Shown: positions 1 to 10,279, counted from the stretch's first letter. The stretch is DNA of 64,000 bases from Ornithodoros turicata (GCF_037126465.1 NC_088210.1:24639511-24703510), one strand, 5' to 3'. The notes: generated by a model from the sequence alone, not told the origin. Program-made: numbers and translations.

Positions 1-47
1 GCGCACCGCAAACAAAGTCTGACGAACCCGTATAGTACTGGAGCTGA

Positions 48-63
48 CGCATGACGTCATGCG
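48..63. promoter_or_regulatory. Perfect 16-bp palindrome with CRE core
   Basis: The octamer TGACGTCA (the cyclic-AMP response element consensus) lies at the centre of a perfect 16-bp palindrome. No gene start can be tied to it, so a regulatory role is only possible. Confidence 0.3.
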
Positions 64-321
64 ACACGCTATAACGGCGCTGACGAACCTACACGGCGGC
101 TGGCCCTATAGAGCAAAAGCTTTTTACCTTTCTGGGCAAACCCCTTACAAACCCATTGGATTGGATTGGATTGTCTTCGACCGTTTGCTTCCGATCGGCC
201 TAGAGCGACGTTTCATCTTCGACTGGTCGAAACATAGCACTCTCACTGCATTCGACTGGTTCATTTGGAGCTCTGTCCTACAACTCGGAGCTCTCTAGAG
301 TGCTCCTCACGAACGCATGAA

Positions 322-401
322 GAAGGAACGAAGTCACTGAAAAGGGTTAGCCAGCTGTAGGACTCGAACCCACACCTTCAGGATTACCGCCAGATTCCCA
401 G
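322..401 (-). mobile_element. tRNA-derived SINE head, minus strand, partial
   Basis: On the minus strand this matches the tRNA-like head and early body of the SINE at 616-812: a B-box-like GGGTTCGAGTC, then AGCTGGCTAACC and TTTTCAGTGACTTC. The first part of the head, including the A box, is missing. It abuts a plus-strand copy of the same SINE's 3' end (402-470), so the locus is a rearranged or doubly hit copy. Confidence 0.6.
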
Positions 402-470
402 ACGTTGTGTGTTTCTTCTTCTTTCATCCTTTCTTCTGTGTTCCAGCCTCAGAACATCAATTTCCATCGT
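402..470 (+). mobile_element. SINE 3' end, partial
   Basis: A tail segment ending in CAGCCTCAGAACATCA and a following AT-rich stretch repeats nearly exactly at 735-812. A reverse copy lies at 32465-32530. This is the 3' part of the SINE described at 616-812, without its head in this orientation. Confidence 0.55.
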
Positions 471-615
471 GTTCAACAGATGCCGCTTTCGTCGACCCCG
501 TCATTTGAATGTGTGTGTGAGTGAGAAAACATGGAAGAGTGAAAATGGAATGAGTGAGTGAGTGGATATGATTTGTCCCTTCACATGACGCAACCTTGGA
601 GGTCATTGGGGAGGC

Positions 616-812
616 GCGTCAGCTTGGCTCAATTGGTAGAGCCCTGGACCGGTAATCAAAAAGATGTGGGTTCCAAACTTCGAGTCGTACAGCTGGCTAA
701 CCTTTTCAGTGACTTCCTTCCTTCTTCATTCATTGTTCTCAGGCACTTGAGGCTTTGTGTGTTTGTCCTTTCTTCTGTGTTCCAGCCTCAGAACATCAAT
801 TTCCATCGCCTC
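616..812 (+). mobile_element. tRNA-derived SINE (Ruka-like), near full length
   Basis: The element starts with a tRNA-like head. An A-box-like TGGCTCAATTGGTAGAGC begins near 631, and a degenerate B box GGGTTCCAAACTTCGAGTC near 668 carries a small insertion relative to the minus copy at 322-401. The body continues through TGGCTAACC and a pyrimidine-rich stretch to the shared CCTCAGAACATCA end. About 195 bp suits a tRNA-derived SINE. The resemblance to tick Ruka SINEs is from memory of that family and should be tested by alignment. It is not a functional tRNA gene, because the acceptor and anticodon stems do not close. Confidence 0.6.
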
Positions 813-1117
813 ACCAACGCCGTCGGAACGGTTGCGAAATCTGGTTGGGTTCCGGTCACGTGACTGCGCCAGCTTCCGCTGAGTACTGTTTCTGTTCCGC
901 CATGCCTGCCATGTTCTGCGTTTTGGGTCGTCGTCGTTTTGACTACGAGTACGGTGATCATGCTATACGAGGGAAATACCGGAAGTCACGTGAGCTAATA
1001 TTTCCTCTCCGCTCCTCTGCTCGAACCTGCGGAGTCGGAGTGAGATGCAGTCTGCCCGCTCTAGCTCGGAGTATCGGGGTGACCAGTCGAAGACACCATT
1101 CCCAAGCAGCACAACAT

Positions 1118-1326
1118 ATTGGCTCAATATTAGACCAATATTGGCAAAGTCGGCCCGATATTGGACCAATATTGGCAATGTCGGCCCGATATTGGACCAA
1201 TATTGGCAATGTCGGCCCGATATTGGACCAATATTGGCAATGTCGGCCCGATATTGGACTAATATTGGCAATGTTGGCCCGATATTAGACCAATATTGGC
1301 AATGTCGGCCCGATAGTGGACCAAGA
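1118..1326. repeat. 31-bp minisatellite, about 6 units
   Basis: Tandem units of 31 bp start at 1157, 1188, 1219, 1250 and 1281, with partial units on each side. Each unit contains the palindrome CCAATATTGG followed by CAATGTCGGCCC. Because 31 is not a multiple of three, the array stays open in several frames on both strands, which explains the overlapping open frames here. None of them is credible protein. Confidence 0.93.
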
Positions 1327-2090
1327 CGTTGTGCTGCACGGGATTAAACAAGACGAAAAGCTGGGCGGAATCTCGTTCTGACATCCGCTGTACACACTTG
1401 TGTAAGCTAGCTTTTCCAACCTTTCTCTTCCTTCCCCGATTTACCAGATTGTAAATCCTCCCACGCCAGCCGTATGCTCTCTAACACTACCTTCCTTCCT
1501 TTCTCATTGATCTCCCTCATAGTACCTCCCCTCCCCCTATTTTCCCACAACACAAAACTACATAACAGCAGCAGCTCGCGCGCAATTACGAACCCGCATT
1601 AGCCTCCGCTTTTAAACTAAATTCCCGCGTAATAGTAACTGCGATCGGCGGTCTAGGCGTCAGCAGCTCGGCCAATTGCAAAGTGAAGTTTACAAAGAAT
1701 TCAAGCTTGTGTCGGGAATCGATTTGGCTCGTAAGTGGCGCGCGACACACACGTCGTTTAAATTGCGCTACTCCCGAAATTCCTTTCGAGCTGGCTGTCG
1801 ATGCAAGAGTGAGGGACGCACGTGCTTTCTCACCCCCCCCCCCCCCCCCCGCGAAACACGCGCCATTAAACTTTTGCAGTGACTGTTCGTCTCCCTTGAT
1901 TTTTTTGCGCTCGGCCGCTTTTCCGTCGTGACCGCCAATAGGAGCAGGGATTGCCGCAATTAAATGCCGAGAGAGTCCTTCGTGGTCGAGCCGGGTATAG
2001 TGAGTTGCGCACTAATATGCCGTTCGCTGGGCGCAGACTTGTACGTGTCTTGAGTACCGCACTCAAAATACTTTTTTTAATTATTATTAT
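1327..2090. other. No gene seen; unique DNA
   Basis: I see no gene or dispersed repeat. There is a 19-base C run near 1830-1850 and short TTA repeats near 2080. The short open frames show no domain or plausible codon pattern. Confidence 0.6.
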
Positions 2091-2093
2091 TAT

Positions 2094-2230
2094 TCCGTGT
2101 TAGTACCGCGAAGCAACTGTGGCTATAAGCGGCGTACGGACGCGGATAGAAGAAGAGAGCAGCGGGAAGGGGTGGGAGACAGGGGGTTGAGTGTGCCTCC
2201 TGGGTTGACTTCGGTGGGAACTATAGGCTG
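2094..2230 (+). repeat. S repeat (AACTGTGGCTAT family)
   Basis: A dispersed repeat with the core AAGCAACTGTGGCTATAAGC also occurs at 29868-29985 and 57376-57425. Its 3' part has the phrase TGCCTCCTGGGTTGACTTC, resembling the end of the R repeat (see 29325-29430), so the two families may share a 3' end. Probably a short retroposon; the class is inferred. Confidence 0.55.
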
Positions 2231-2264
2231 GAAAGTTCGACTGGAAAGTCAGCTGAAAAACCCA

Positions 2265-2509
2265 CACTGTAAAAAAACAGAGCTTCGCCGCATAACACGT
2301 TAACATAACACGGGGGGGGGGGGGGCGTACACAATTTTTGTGTCATTATGCAGTTCGTAATTACACGCTCCTAGTCAACCATCATCCCGAATGACAACGT
2401 TTGAAGAAAACGGGGGGGGGGGGGGAGGCGCATTTTTGTGTCCAGTATCATATATCTAAACTGACACAAAAAGGCGTACGCCCCTCTCTGAAGTTCTGTT
2501 TTAGAGTGT
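2265..2509. mobile_element. Foldback MITE, family B-like, degenerate
   Basis: The left end reads CACTGTAAAAAAACAGAGCTTC and the right end GAAGTTCTGTTTTAGAGTG. The interior carries one GGCGTACGCCCC palindrome and two 14-base G runs where other copies have the equivalent position. The arms are scrambled relative to intact family B copies such as 40623-40870. Confidence 0.7.
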
Positions 2510-3650
2510 GGTTCGAACTCAAAAGACTGTACTCTAAATGCTTTTGTTAGTAGTATTCCAGTATCTTAATCAGTATTTTTCCAAGTGTATTTGTACTCTA
2601 TTTAGAATACTCCTTTGTTTGTTTGTGTGTGTTTTCTATCCAACACTCTACTTTTCGTTTGTCTGTTTGTGTTCCTACCATGATCGGATTCATAAAACTG
2701 TTCAATTTCTTTTATATATATATATGTATGTGTATCGTATGTAAACGCGTACAATGTATATAAACACGTAGAATGCGTACTCGTAAATACGAATAATCTA
2801 AGCATCACTACACGCAAAAACATAAAATACACCCCGTATCACTTACACGTACACTCATACTGTACTTCACGGGCGACTATTCGCTAAGAACGTCGGTGAC
2901 ATTACAGCACTTATACTGGTGCACAGCTTCGCGGCTTCATTTCATTCACAAATGAAGCCTTCCCGGCAAGTTAAACCTTTCGCCTTCCCCGAACGGAATA
3001 TCACGCCTAACTTATTAAGACGTCTCCAAAAAGAGACGAAAATCTCCCCCCGTTGACACGCTTCCACTCGACGAAACGCGTTTCTTTCACCATTTATACC
3101 ACACTCGCGTGGGCAGGCCTTCAAACGCGCAGCGGGGCGAGGTCAGTCTCATAGGGGACAAGGTGGTCTTTTCCGGAGGCAATGCTGCCACGGCAGCGCC
3201 AGTAATGGAGACCCCGCCACTCACGTAATGTCCCAGCGGTCCTCGCCGTGACGAACGCTCTCCGACATCACGGTTTCGCTTTCTATCCTTTTTTTTTTCT
3301 TCTTTTTTTCTGCCCTGCGCCGTCGACCGTTTTTCCTACTCTATACCTGTCCGCTCTGGAACAGACGTGATCGCAGTATCTGTACGTGTTGCATTGTCTC
3401 CGCTTACTACTTCCGCGGCCGTGGGCGTGGAGCATTATCATTTTGTCTTTTTTTTTTTTCGTTCGTTGATGGTGTAGTTGGTTTCAATAGTGCGGTGTCG
3501 AAAATTGCAATGGAGTAATCGATCGTGCTTCCTTTAAATTAGTAATGTAGGCGTAATGAGAGGAAAGAGATGTTGAGGAAATCGAAACTTTTAACATTGA
3601 TAGATCGATTCGAAAGATGTGGTTGAATGCACCACCACCCTTCACTCTTA
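2510..3650. other. No gene seen; AT-rich then unique DNA
   Basis: An AT-rich stretch with a short TATATATA run near 2715 is followed by moderate-GC unique sequence. Poly-T tracts lie near 3290 and 3450. No domain, RNA gene or element end is recognised. Confidence 0.55.
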
Positions 3651-3652
3651 TA

Positions 3653-4095
3653 CACTCTAAAAACAGAACTTCACCGCATAGCGCGCTGTGCGCCAACCAG
3701 TGCCACGAATGATAGGGTTATTGCTTCTTATTCGAAGGGAGGGGGGCGTACGCCTTTTTGTGGCAATTTGGATATATGATAATTGCCGCCAAAAGGCGTA
3801 CGCCCTCCTCTCGCTTCGAATCAGAAGCGGTAACCCTACACTCTTAAAAATGAACTTCACCGCATAGCACGCTCTGTGCCAACCATTGCCACGAATGATA
3901 TCGTTATCTGCCCTGATTTGTTGAAAACGGGAGGCGTACGCCTTTTCTGTGACAATTATGAACAGCATAAGTGTCACAAAAAAGGCGTACGCCTCCTGTT
4001 TTCAACAAATCAGGGCAGATAACGATATCATTCGTGGCAATGGTTGGCACAGAGCGTGCTTTACGGTGAAGTTCATTTTTAAGAGTGTATCATCG
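3653..4095. mobile_element. MITE family B, interrupted by a family A copy
   Basis: The left end and arm of a B element run from 3653 to 3838. The sequence then stops at ACCCTA, the family A element 3839-4087 follows, and the B arm resumes as TATCATCG (4088-4095) before being cut off. This is a nested insertion at the TA in the B arm phrase AACCCTATCATTCG, with TA duplicated. Confidence 0.85.
3839..4087. mobile_element. MITE family A, 249 bp, intact
   Basis: The two arms are nearly perfect inverted repeats of about 115 bp around a short loop containing CATAAGTGTCA. The ends are CACTCTTAAAAATGAAC and its complement. Each arm contains GGCGTACGCC. The element is flanked by TA on both sides and nested in a B element. 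There is no coding capacity, so it must be moved in trans if mobile. Confidence 0.92.
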
Positions 4096-4100
4096 ATAAC

Positions 4101-4299
4101 CACATAGCACGCTCCTAGCCAACCATCATCCCAAGTGACATCGTTCTTTCCCCTGATATGCTAAAAACAGGGGGCGTACGCCATTTTTGCCCCCCCCCCT
4201 CTCCGCCCCCGTTTTGATAAATCAAGGGAGAGAACGTTTTCATACGGGATGACGGTTGGCTAGGAGCGTGCTATGCGGTGAAGCTCTGTTTTAAGAGTG
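4101..4299. mobile_element. MITE family A variant, left end missing
   Basis: It has the A-type arm sequence CACGCTCCTAGCCAACCATC, an inner GGGCGTACGCC, a C-rich centre and the right end GAAGCTCTGTTTTAAGAGTG. The first 15 or so bases of the left terminus are replaced by the flanking B fragment. Confidence 0.8.
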
Positions 4300-4315
4300 C
4301 AGTGGCAGTTAGTAT

Positions 4316-4378
4316 TACTGCATAAGTATCAGAAAAGGTTTACGCCTCCAGTTTTCGGCAAATCATGGGAGAGAACGA
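4316..4378. mobile_element. MITE family A inner right arm, fragment
   Basis: The sequence CATAAGTATCAGAAAAGG through CAAATCATGGGAGAGAACGAT corresponds to the centre and inner right arm of family A. The outer right arm is absent. Confidence 0.6.
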
Positions 4379-4688
4379 TAGATAAACACAACACTTAAGC
4401 GTCATCAACGCCCAAGTAATGACACGAAGGACGGCAGTTAATGGAAAACTTAACGTTCAATGTTTGAAACTTTGGTGTTGTTTCTTCGATTTTTTAAAAT
4501 GTTTTTTGAAGCCATCCCAGGACTTGATTATTTCTACACACTTCCTCCGAAATGTGAAACGTCAGAGTGAATGTAAGCGTGCGTCAAAGAAAATGTGAGA
4601 GAGAATGGGTCAGGAGTAAATGTGTGTCCTTGTCTTCATGAACGAGGCCCAATTGTACGTTGACGAGAGAGCGTCCATCGGGAGAGGA

Positions 4689-4739
4689 CGATGTTTGGCT
4701 TGGATCGTGTTATGCGGTGAAGTTTTGTTTTAGGAGTGC
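4689..4739. mobile_element. MITE right-end fragment
   Basis: TTGGCTTGGATCGTGTTATG and the following GGTGAAGTTTTGTTTTAGGAGTG match the right terminus of the A/B superfamily. A further arm remnant with GTTGAAAACGGGAGGCG lies near 4878-4895. Confidence 0.6.
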
Positions 4740-4904
4740 ATATACACGACATTCTCGGGTAAACATAAACAAGCCCCCGCCACAACTTCCGGTGCCACGA
4801 ATACTTCCGGTCCTTCCGCTACTAAGGATGCTCGGAACCAGCCACCACGCGCAATTATATCTTTCGCTTTCCTGATTCGTTGAAAACGGGAGGCGCCTGC
4901 ATCC

Positions 4905-5038
4905 GATCCCCAACAACACCGAATATCCTCTGGATGTACGAATAATGTCATAACGGATTCGTACGTCCGACGGATGTCCCTCAGATATCCATCGGACGTG
5001 CGAATCAGTTAGGACATTATTCGTTGCTGTTGGGGATC
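4905..5038. repeat. Large inverted repeat (dyad)
   Basis: The arms begin GATCCCCAACA at 4905 and end TGTTGGGGATC at 5038, and contain matching GAATAATGTC / GACATTATTC segments. The left arm has about 18 extra bases. The centre is near CCCTCAGA. The architecture resembles the other dyads at 14.4, 49.3, 55.3 and 58.3 kb. Confidence 0.75.
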
Positions 5039-6430
5039 CTGCCTATGCGGCATCCGATGAATTAATGCAGCGTGTCCTGAGGAGAGGTGTTTGTTTCCTG
5101 GCATCCCAAAAGCGAGCGTTGGATCGACTCTTGGGGATAAACGAAAAACGCGGAACACTTTTTTTTTCTTTCCTTTTTTTTTCAAATAATGCACACGTAT
5201 CAAGAAAGTGCGTTCGATATCGGATACAGCCACACCTGCAAGCTTCCCCGCTCCTGCTCTAGCCGAGGCGAAGCAACGACGGGCGGTATAGATACGTTTA
5301 ATATAAGAAACTATATACTTTTACTCTCGGCGCTTTTTGCCCACGCCTCGGCGCTAATGAAGTTGCGCTTTCTGATGGGATAATTAATAAGCCATAACGG
5401 CTCCCAAGACGTACGTCAAAGTTACCAAATTTCTCCTCTTGCTTTATCTCTCTCTCTCTCTCTCACTCTCTTTTTTATCTAACAGCAGGTAATGAGCAAA
5501 GGGGAGAGGGAGAAGGGGAAAAGTTAAGCCCATCGGGCAGGCTTAGGGTTCGGATCATTTATACGATGCTAGACTCGACTCAACTTCATCAGCGCGGCGA
5601 TCAATCATCGCCTGACCAACGGACGGTCGGTGCAGAAAAAGAGAGAGAGAGAAAGAGAGATGAGAGAGAGAGAGAAAAAAAAACGAGAAGGCGTCCATGA
5701 ACAATGCGCCAGCGACGTTCTTAAGACTGCAGTAAAAAAATAAAAGTACCGCCCGTTCAGAATTCGTCTTGGCAGCTTACCCGGGGGACCGTTCATCCAA
5801 AATGTGTCGCTCGCTTCCGGTGCCGAAGTTCGTGTTACGTGTGTGACGCGTCATCGTATATAGCCGATGGTCTGCCGTATATGGGCCAGTAAGCATTCGT
5901 GGTGGTTTGTTTCTGCGCCCAAGTGGGTAGCTCTTTATTGTGCTTCTTTTGATAAGAAAAGGAGTATCGATAAGGGCGGAATATAACTGTCTTCAGCATT
6001 AAAATTTCTTTAGAACGGGGAAAAGCACGAGTGGTGTCAGTCGTGTAGGCAGGTTTCGATCCCTTCTGATGGCAGATAGTAGCACTGAGCAGTAGATTGG
6101 GGCAGAAAATTATGTCTTGTGTGTTCAATTAGATTCGTCGCTTAATGCATTGAGTTGAACTGAAAAACATGGAAATGTATACCCTCCATAACACTTGTAG
6201 CCGCGTACTGAATACTAATGAAATGTAATATCTAATAATACTAATAAATGAAGTAGTAATATGTATGTGATTCAGAAGGCAAACTGACTGTCGAAAGCTG
6301 GCAAGAAGTAACGGAAAACGCAAGAGCCTCGAAACCTGACGAATAAAGATACATTTTCCGCCCTCGATATTTTGAGAGGATATGAAGGCATTCAAAGCAT
6401 GCTGCATCGCATATTGGATCCGATAAAAGT
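5039..6430. other. No gene seen; unique DNA
   Basis: This stretch holds short CT and GA microsatellites (near 5450 and 5642) and several short frames without recognisable domains. No element ends were found. Confidence 0.5.
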
Positions 6431-6433
6431 AGA

Positions 6434-6778
6434 TTGAAAAATATGGAGGTATTACTGCTGACGGGATCGTTCTCCGGCTACTCCAGTACCTGCAGACTGG
6501 GAAGGCACACTGACTATAACCGCGGGCAACATTACTTGTTCCCAAGATGCGACCCGCGAAAACGTGGCGAGACTCAGCTTTGCTTCAACAATGTGCTCAC
6601 CCAGTGCACGTGCAGATGTAATCAAACATCACGCCCTCAGTTATCCGCAGTATATATGTGCGACAGATCCTGTCAACGGAAGAAATGCATCAACTGCAGC
6701 CTCTCTATGGCAACGCCGCAAACAAACAGCCCCGAAAAAAAAAAAAAAAAAAAGAACGATACCACGCTTAAGGCGTAA
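6434..6778 (+). CDS. Possible cysteine-rich exon, unrecognised
   Basis: An open frame of 114 codons contains ten cysteines. Nine are crowded into residues 40-90 with short CxC and CxCxC spacings, which is unusual for chance sequence. A possible splice acceptor (polypyrimidine then CCTGCAG) lies near 6495, so coding could begin after it rather than at the first ATG. The frame then runs through a poly-A tract (6736-6755) to its stop, which argues against that C-terminus being real. Ticks encode many small secreted Cys-rich proteins, but no signal peptide or known family is visible. Treat it as an exon candidate or chance frame. Confidence 0.22.
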   Translation: MKNMEVLLLTGSFSGYSSTCRLGRHTDYNRGQHYLFPRCDPRKRGETQLCFNNVLTQCTCRCNQTSRPQLSAVYMCDRSCQRKKCINCSLSMATPQTNSPEKKKKKKNDTTLKA

Positions 6779-6779
6779 T

Positions 6780-7400
6780 TGGACTTCCGGAAGCGACAAG
6801 CCGGAAGCCAACATTTCAGGGGCTGAAGCGAAGATGCGACTCGCGTATATACGATGACGCCGCGGCATCACAACGCAAAACAAACACTCACATCGCGAGC
6901 TATACGAGAGAACGCGCGCGCGGCCTCGTAATCACGTTAAGCGAACCCCGAGCGATGAGACGACAGGCGAAGAACGGATTTTGAACGAGCGAAAAAAAGT
7001 TCCGATTTTCCGTCATCGCGGAAATGAGCATCCTGTGCGATGACAGCCGATGGGAGGGCGACCGCCTAGTACAGCCGCTCCCTGTCGTTGTGAATCGCGA
7101 TGGGGCGTGAGGAAATGCATGGAGGTATAACGCTGCCTTCCTCGCGGAACCATAGGCTTTTAGCGTGGTGGCTCGAATGACGTCCCCGATATCAAATCCT
7201 GGATGTAAAGGGAAGCTGTCGGACCTTTTTGGAGAGCGGTGTCCCCTATGTTTAAACCTTGTTTCCTATACTTTCATATATCGGTTTCTCATCAGTACTC
7301 GTAAAGTACTGATTCATATCTGTGTTGTTGTTTTTTTAGGTGCCGTAAATTTGCGACACAAACCGTTCTACAAACATGGAAGGGGCTCATTATTTCTTTC
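6780..7400. other. No gene seen; CpG-containing unique DNA
   Basis: GC-richer sequence with repeated CGCG motifs near 6910-6930. No gene, RNA or element end is recognised. Confidence 0.5.
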
Positions 7401-7494
7401 CCCACATCACCACCAGCAATGGGATATATAGAGTATATCGCCCCTGGCGACGAAACTCCCCATTCACCATCTCAAAATAGAGCTGTTGTTGTTT
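7401..7494 (+). mobile_element. LINE 3' tail fragment
   Basis: This matches the 3' end shared with 21501-21580, 31791-31882 and 34060-34131: CAGCAATGGGATA, TATCGCCCCTGGCGACGAAA, CTCCCCATTCACCAT, then AATAGAGCTGTTGTTGTT. It is a 5'-truncated LINE insertion ending in (TTG)n. Confidence 0.75.
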
Positions 7495-8085
7495 ACAAAC
7501 TTGGATGTGAAGCTCTGACATCAGACGACATGTCAGACGGCCTACAGCCTGGTTCATTTCTATTGATTCTCGGAATAGTAGAAGTTCTGGAAGTAACAAG
7601 CGCTACTTTAATACATTTCTAAATAGCTTGTACATTTCAGATATATATACTTTATACCGTAGTTAAACAACTTTTATCGAGGACAAGTGCTCAAATACGC
7701 AACTGGGACTGCTCTCTCTTGGCTTTTTCTTCTGCTTTATTTTATCCCTAGTTTAGGCCTTCTCGAATATTATTCCCAGAGATCAGCACCCAAACACTAC
7801 ACCCTGGACGCATGGATCAGTCAGCATATAACTTGCTTGCGTATATATGCTTGCCCCAGCGCAGCGCAGCTGATTACCTGTGCGTACGTAAATGCAAATT
7901 ATGACATTTGACTCGCTTCATATTCGCGAGTAGGCAGTTAACTATAACGTGGCTTCATAACTACCATCTGCCGGCAATGTTTGCCAAAATCTTGCTACAA
8001 CATCAGAGCGTGATTACTTCAGCATATTTTGCAACTATACCAAACGGTGAAGCGTTAAGTTATATAAACAAAATTTTCAATATAC

Positions 8086-8306
8086 TCGATGGGTATTTCA
8101 AAGTACTTTGCCTAGTACTTCGTACTTTACATTAAGGTGATCAATAATAATTATTGGCGTTACGTCACGAGACAACTCTGATCACTTCACTTTAAGTACC
8201 TACATTTGAAATGTGGTTCTTTGTACTCTATACTTAAAGTACCAATGACGCCAGGTACTCGGTACTTTACTTTAAGTGCCATTATAAGATACTTTGCCCA
8301 TCACTG
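8086..8306. mobile_element. hAT-like MITE (AGTAC/AAGTAC-rich)
   Basis: The right end reads TTTGCCCATCACTG, the complement of the CAGTGATGGGCA terminus common in hAT elements. The left end is a degenerate form (GATGGGTATTTCAAAGTAC). The interior repeats AAAGTACTT/AAGTACTT in both orientations. No clean 8-bp duplication is seen, because a family A MITE abuts the right end. Confidence 0.6.
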
Positions 8307-8606
8307 TACTCTTAAGAAAGAACTTCACCGCGTAGCACGCTCCTAACCAAACATCATCACGATTGACATCGTTCTGTACCCTAATTTTCCTTTTCTTTCC
8401 TCCCCTTTTTTTTTAAGGAATAGCAAGTCGGCCTACGCCGGACTAACCTTTCCTCCCTTTCTTTTTTGTTGAGAAAGAGAAGCGTACGCCTTTTTTGTGA
8501 CAATCATGCGCTGCATAAGTAGTCATAAAAAGGCGTACGCCTTCCGTTTTGAACAAATCAGGGCAAAGAACGATGTCATTCGGGATGATGGTTTAGGAGC
8601 GTGCTA
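8307..8606. mobile_element. MITE family A with a short retroposon insert
   Basis: The A arms are recognisable (AACTTCACCGCGTAGCACGC; GATGGTTTAGGAGCGTGC). A minus-strand G/A-rich retroposon (about 8382-8470, containing GGAATAGCAAGTCGGC) interrupts the left arm. The right end is cut off at GCGTGCTA by the next A copy. Confidence 0.8.
8382..8470 (-). mobile_element. G-type short retroposon inside a MITE
   Basis: The reverse complement reads as an A-rich stretch, AAAGG, GTTAGTCCGGC and GACTTGCTATTCC, matching copies at 42255, 53682 and 53925. It is inserted in the family A left arm. Confidence 0.65.
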
Positions 8607-8845
8607 CTTTCTTAGAAATTAACTTCACTGCATAGCACGCTCCTAGCCAACCATCACCTCAAATGATACCGTTATCTGCCCTGATTTGTTGAAAACGGGA
8701 GGCGTCCGCCTTTTTTGTGACACTTATGCTGTTACAAAAATCCGTACGCCTCCCGGTTTCAACAAATCAGGGCAGATAACGACATCATTCGAGATGATGG
8801 TAGGCTAGGAGCGTGCTGTGCGGTGAAGTTCATTTTTAGGAGTGC
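8607..8845. mobile_element. MITE family A
   Basis: Both arms are present, from a mutated start CTTTCTTAGAAATTAAC to the end TTCATTTTTAGGAGTG. It begins exactly at a TA within the neighbouring A element's GCGTGCTATGCGG phrase. Confidence 0.82.
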
Positions 8846-9209
8846 AAACATTGCCCAGAATGATGCCGTTATCATACGTGATACGTGGAAAGCACGGGGC
8901 GTACTCCTTTTCGTGCCAATTATCCTAAGCGTATACGAAGAGGGGAGTCAAGTCCTGTAGATCACATAAACAAAATACAGAAACCGACACTGAAGATTTT
9001 TGTTTAAGTTTAATTTGTACAAGCTTTCGCGTGGAGGTCCACGCTTCCTCAGGTACGATAATTATTAACGGTAATTATCCTAACTGAATAAGTGTCACAA
9101 AAAGGCGTACGCCTCCCGTTTTCAACAAATCAGGTAAGCGAACGATGCTATTCCAGATCACTGCTGGCTAGGAGCGTGCTATGCGGTGAAGTTCTGTTTT
9201 AACAGTGTG
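8846..9209. mobile_element. MITE A/B mosaic split by a Penelope-like insert
   Basis: The left part retains CAGAATGATGCCGTTATC. The right part has AAAGGCGTACGCCTCCCG and ends GTTCTGTTTTAACAGTG. The insert 8929-9072 separates them with an 11-bp target duplication. The left terminus is missing. Confidence 0.78.
8929..9072 (-). mobile_element. Penelope-like terminal fragment with hammerhead-like core
   Basis: A 144-bp insert is flanked by AATTATCCTAA at 8918-8928 and 9073-9083. One end, GCGTATACGAAGAGGGGAG, is identical to the end of the insert at 49589-49707, so it is a true element terminus. On the minus strand, 9052 down to 9025 reads CTGAGGA, a GCGTGG/CCACGC hairpin, then GAAA. This matches the hammerhead pattern CUGANGA-stem II-GAAA, with one extra A before the stem. 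Penelope-like elements are known to carry such ribozymes in their terminal repeats. Stems I and III could not be closed, so activity is doubtful. Confidence 0.55.
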
Positions 9210-9723
9210 GAAACAGGGCGCAAGTTTGCGCCTTGCTACCGCGCGTCCACTAACGAAAGAAATAGCAGGGAAGGGGAGGGGGGGAACTCCGAAGAGAGGG
9301 CCGAAAAAAAAAAGGAGGGCCGGGGCTCAAATGCAAAATCAATGCGCGATCGAACAAAGCGCAGTCGTCCGGCATGGGAGTCACGCGTACGCCCATGAAC
9401 GTCACGCTCTTCTCCTCTCCATTGTAAATACATACACGCAACGGCCGAACTAAAACTGAAACGTCGACGAGAAGCAAAATAAGTGCGCCAGGGAAGCTAT
9501 TTATGCCGTTCTGTGTAGGTTTTCCAGATACGCGGCCGTTCCGTTACGAACTCGGGCTATTTTGTTTGGAAATGTTCAACGCGGGGAAAGGAAACGCGTG
9601 TGTCTGCGATAATATCGTGGATGCGAATTCGCCGCGAGGAGAGGCAGTGGTGATAACTCGTAACAAAGGTAAGATGGAGGACTGTAAGAGTAAAGGGGTA
9701 TGCGCTAACTTAACAAAGTGTTT

Positions 9724-10190
9724 GTTTAGCGGATCGTACGCGATCGTTTCGCGTGCGCTTATATAAGAGCGGTGCCGCCAATGCGCATGCGCAGTGGTGG
9801 AGCACGCAAAGACGGGTCGCGAGCGTATACGGTATTTTTCGGAAATAGCGCGTGCACGCAGGAAGATTTTGCGGGAGCACCTCGCAGGATTCCGGCTACT
9901 TCTTCGACTTCGGTGTTTCACTCGCTGAGATCGAAAAATAGAGTGTCCGGAAAGTGCAAGATAACATCACAAATTACGAAAATGAATTTGTAAATCTCAT
10001 TTGATAGCGTCTTGTCAGTTGGTATATTTCAGTTGTCTATAAGTTGCAGACGACAGCTTGGTGACTCTTGCGACGGGAGCCCGGTGTAATAAAACGTCTT
10101 TCTTTTACTCTGCAGGACGTTCAACGCGCAGCGTCACATGGTAGCGCACGCAAAACGATAGCGTACGATTCACTAAAACTCTCTGATAAC
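9724..10190. mobile_element. TACGC-family TIR element, 467 bp
   Basis: The left terminus (GTTTAGCGGATCGTACGCGA, then TCGTTTCGCGTGCGCT) is an imperfect inverted copy of the right terminus ending GATTCACTAAAAC. The inner block 9765-9960 recurs in reverse at about 51530-51725, sharing TTTTTCGG, GGGAGCA, CGCAGGATT and GATCGAA. No transposase is encoded. An ATAAAA near 10089 has no associated gene. Confidence 0.6.
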
Positions 10191-10279
10191 AGTGAGTTTT
10201 AGTTAGCTATTTCACGTGGTTCGCGTCGTGTATAGTTCGCGTAGTTCGCTTTCGGTTGAACCGTGATATGCGTTTGCAT

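Noticed and set aside
631..690. Functional tRNA gene
   Set aside because: A- and B-box-like sequences exist, but the cloverleaf does not close and the copy continues into a SINE body repeated elsewhere.
963..1347. Repetitive peptides (YWTNIGNVGP type) on both strands
   Set aside because: They are translations of the 31-bp minisatellite in several frames, not protein.
10020..10130. LTR end with polyadenylation signal (GTGTAATAAAACG)
   Set aside because: No paired LTR, primer-binding site or polypurine tract; the stretch lies inside the TACGC-family TIR element.
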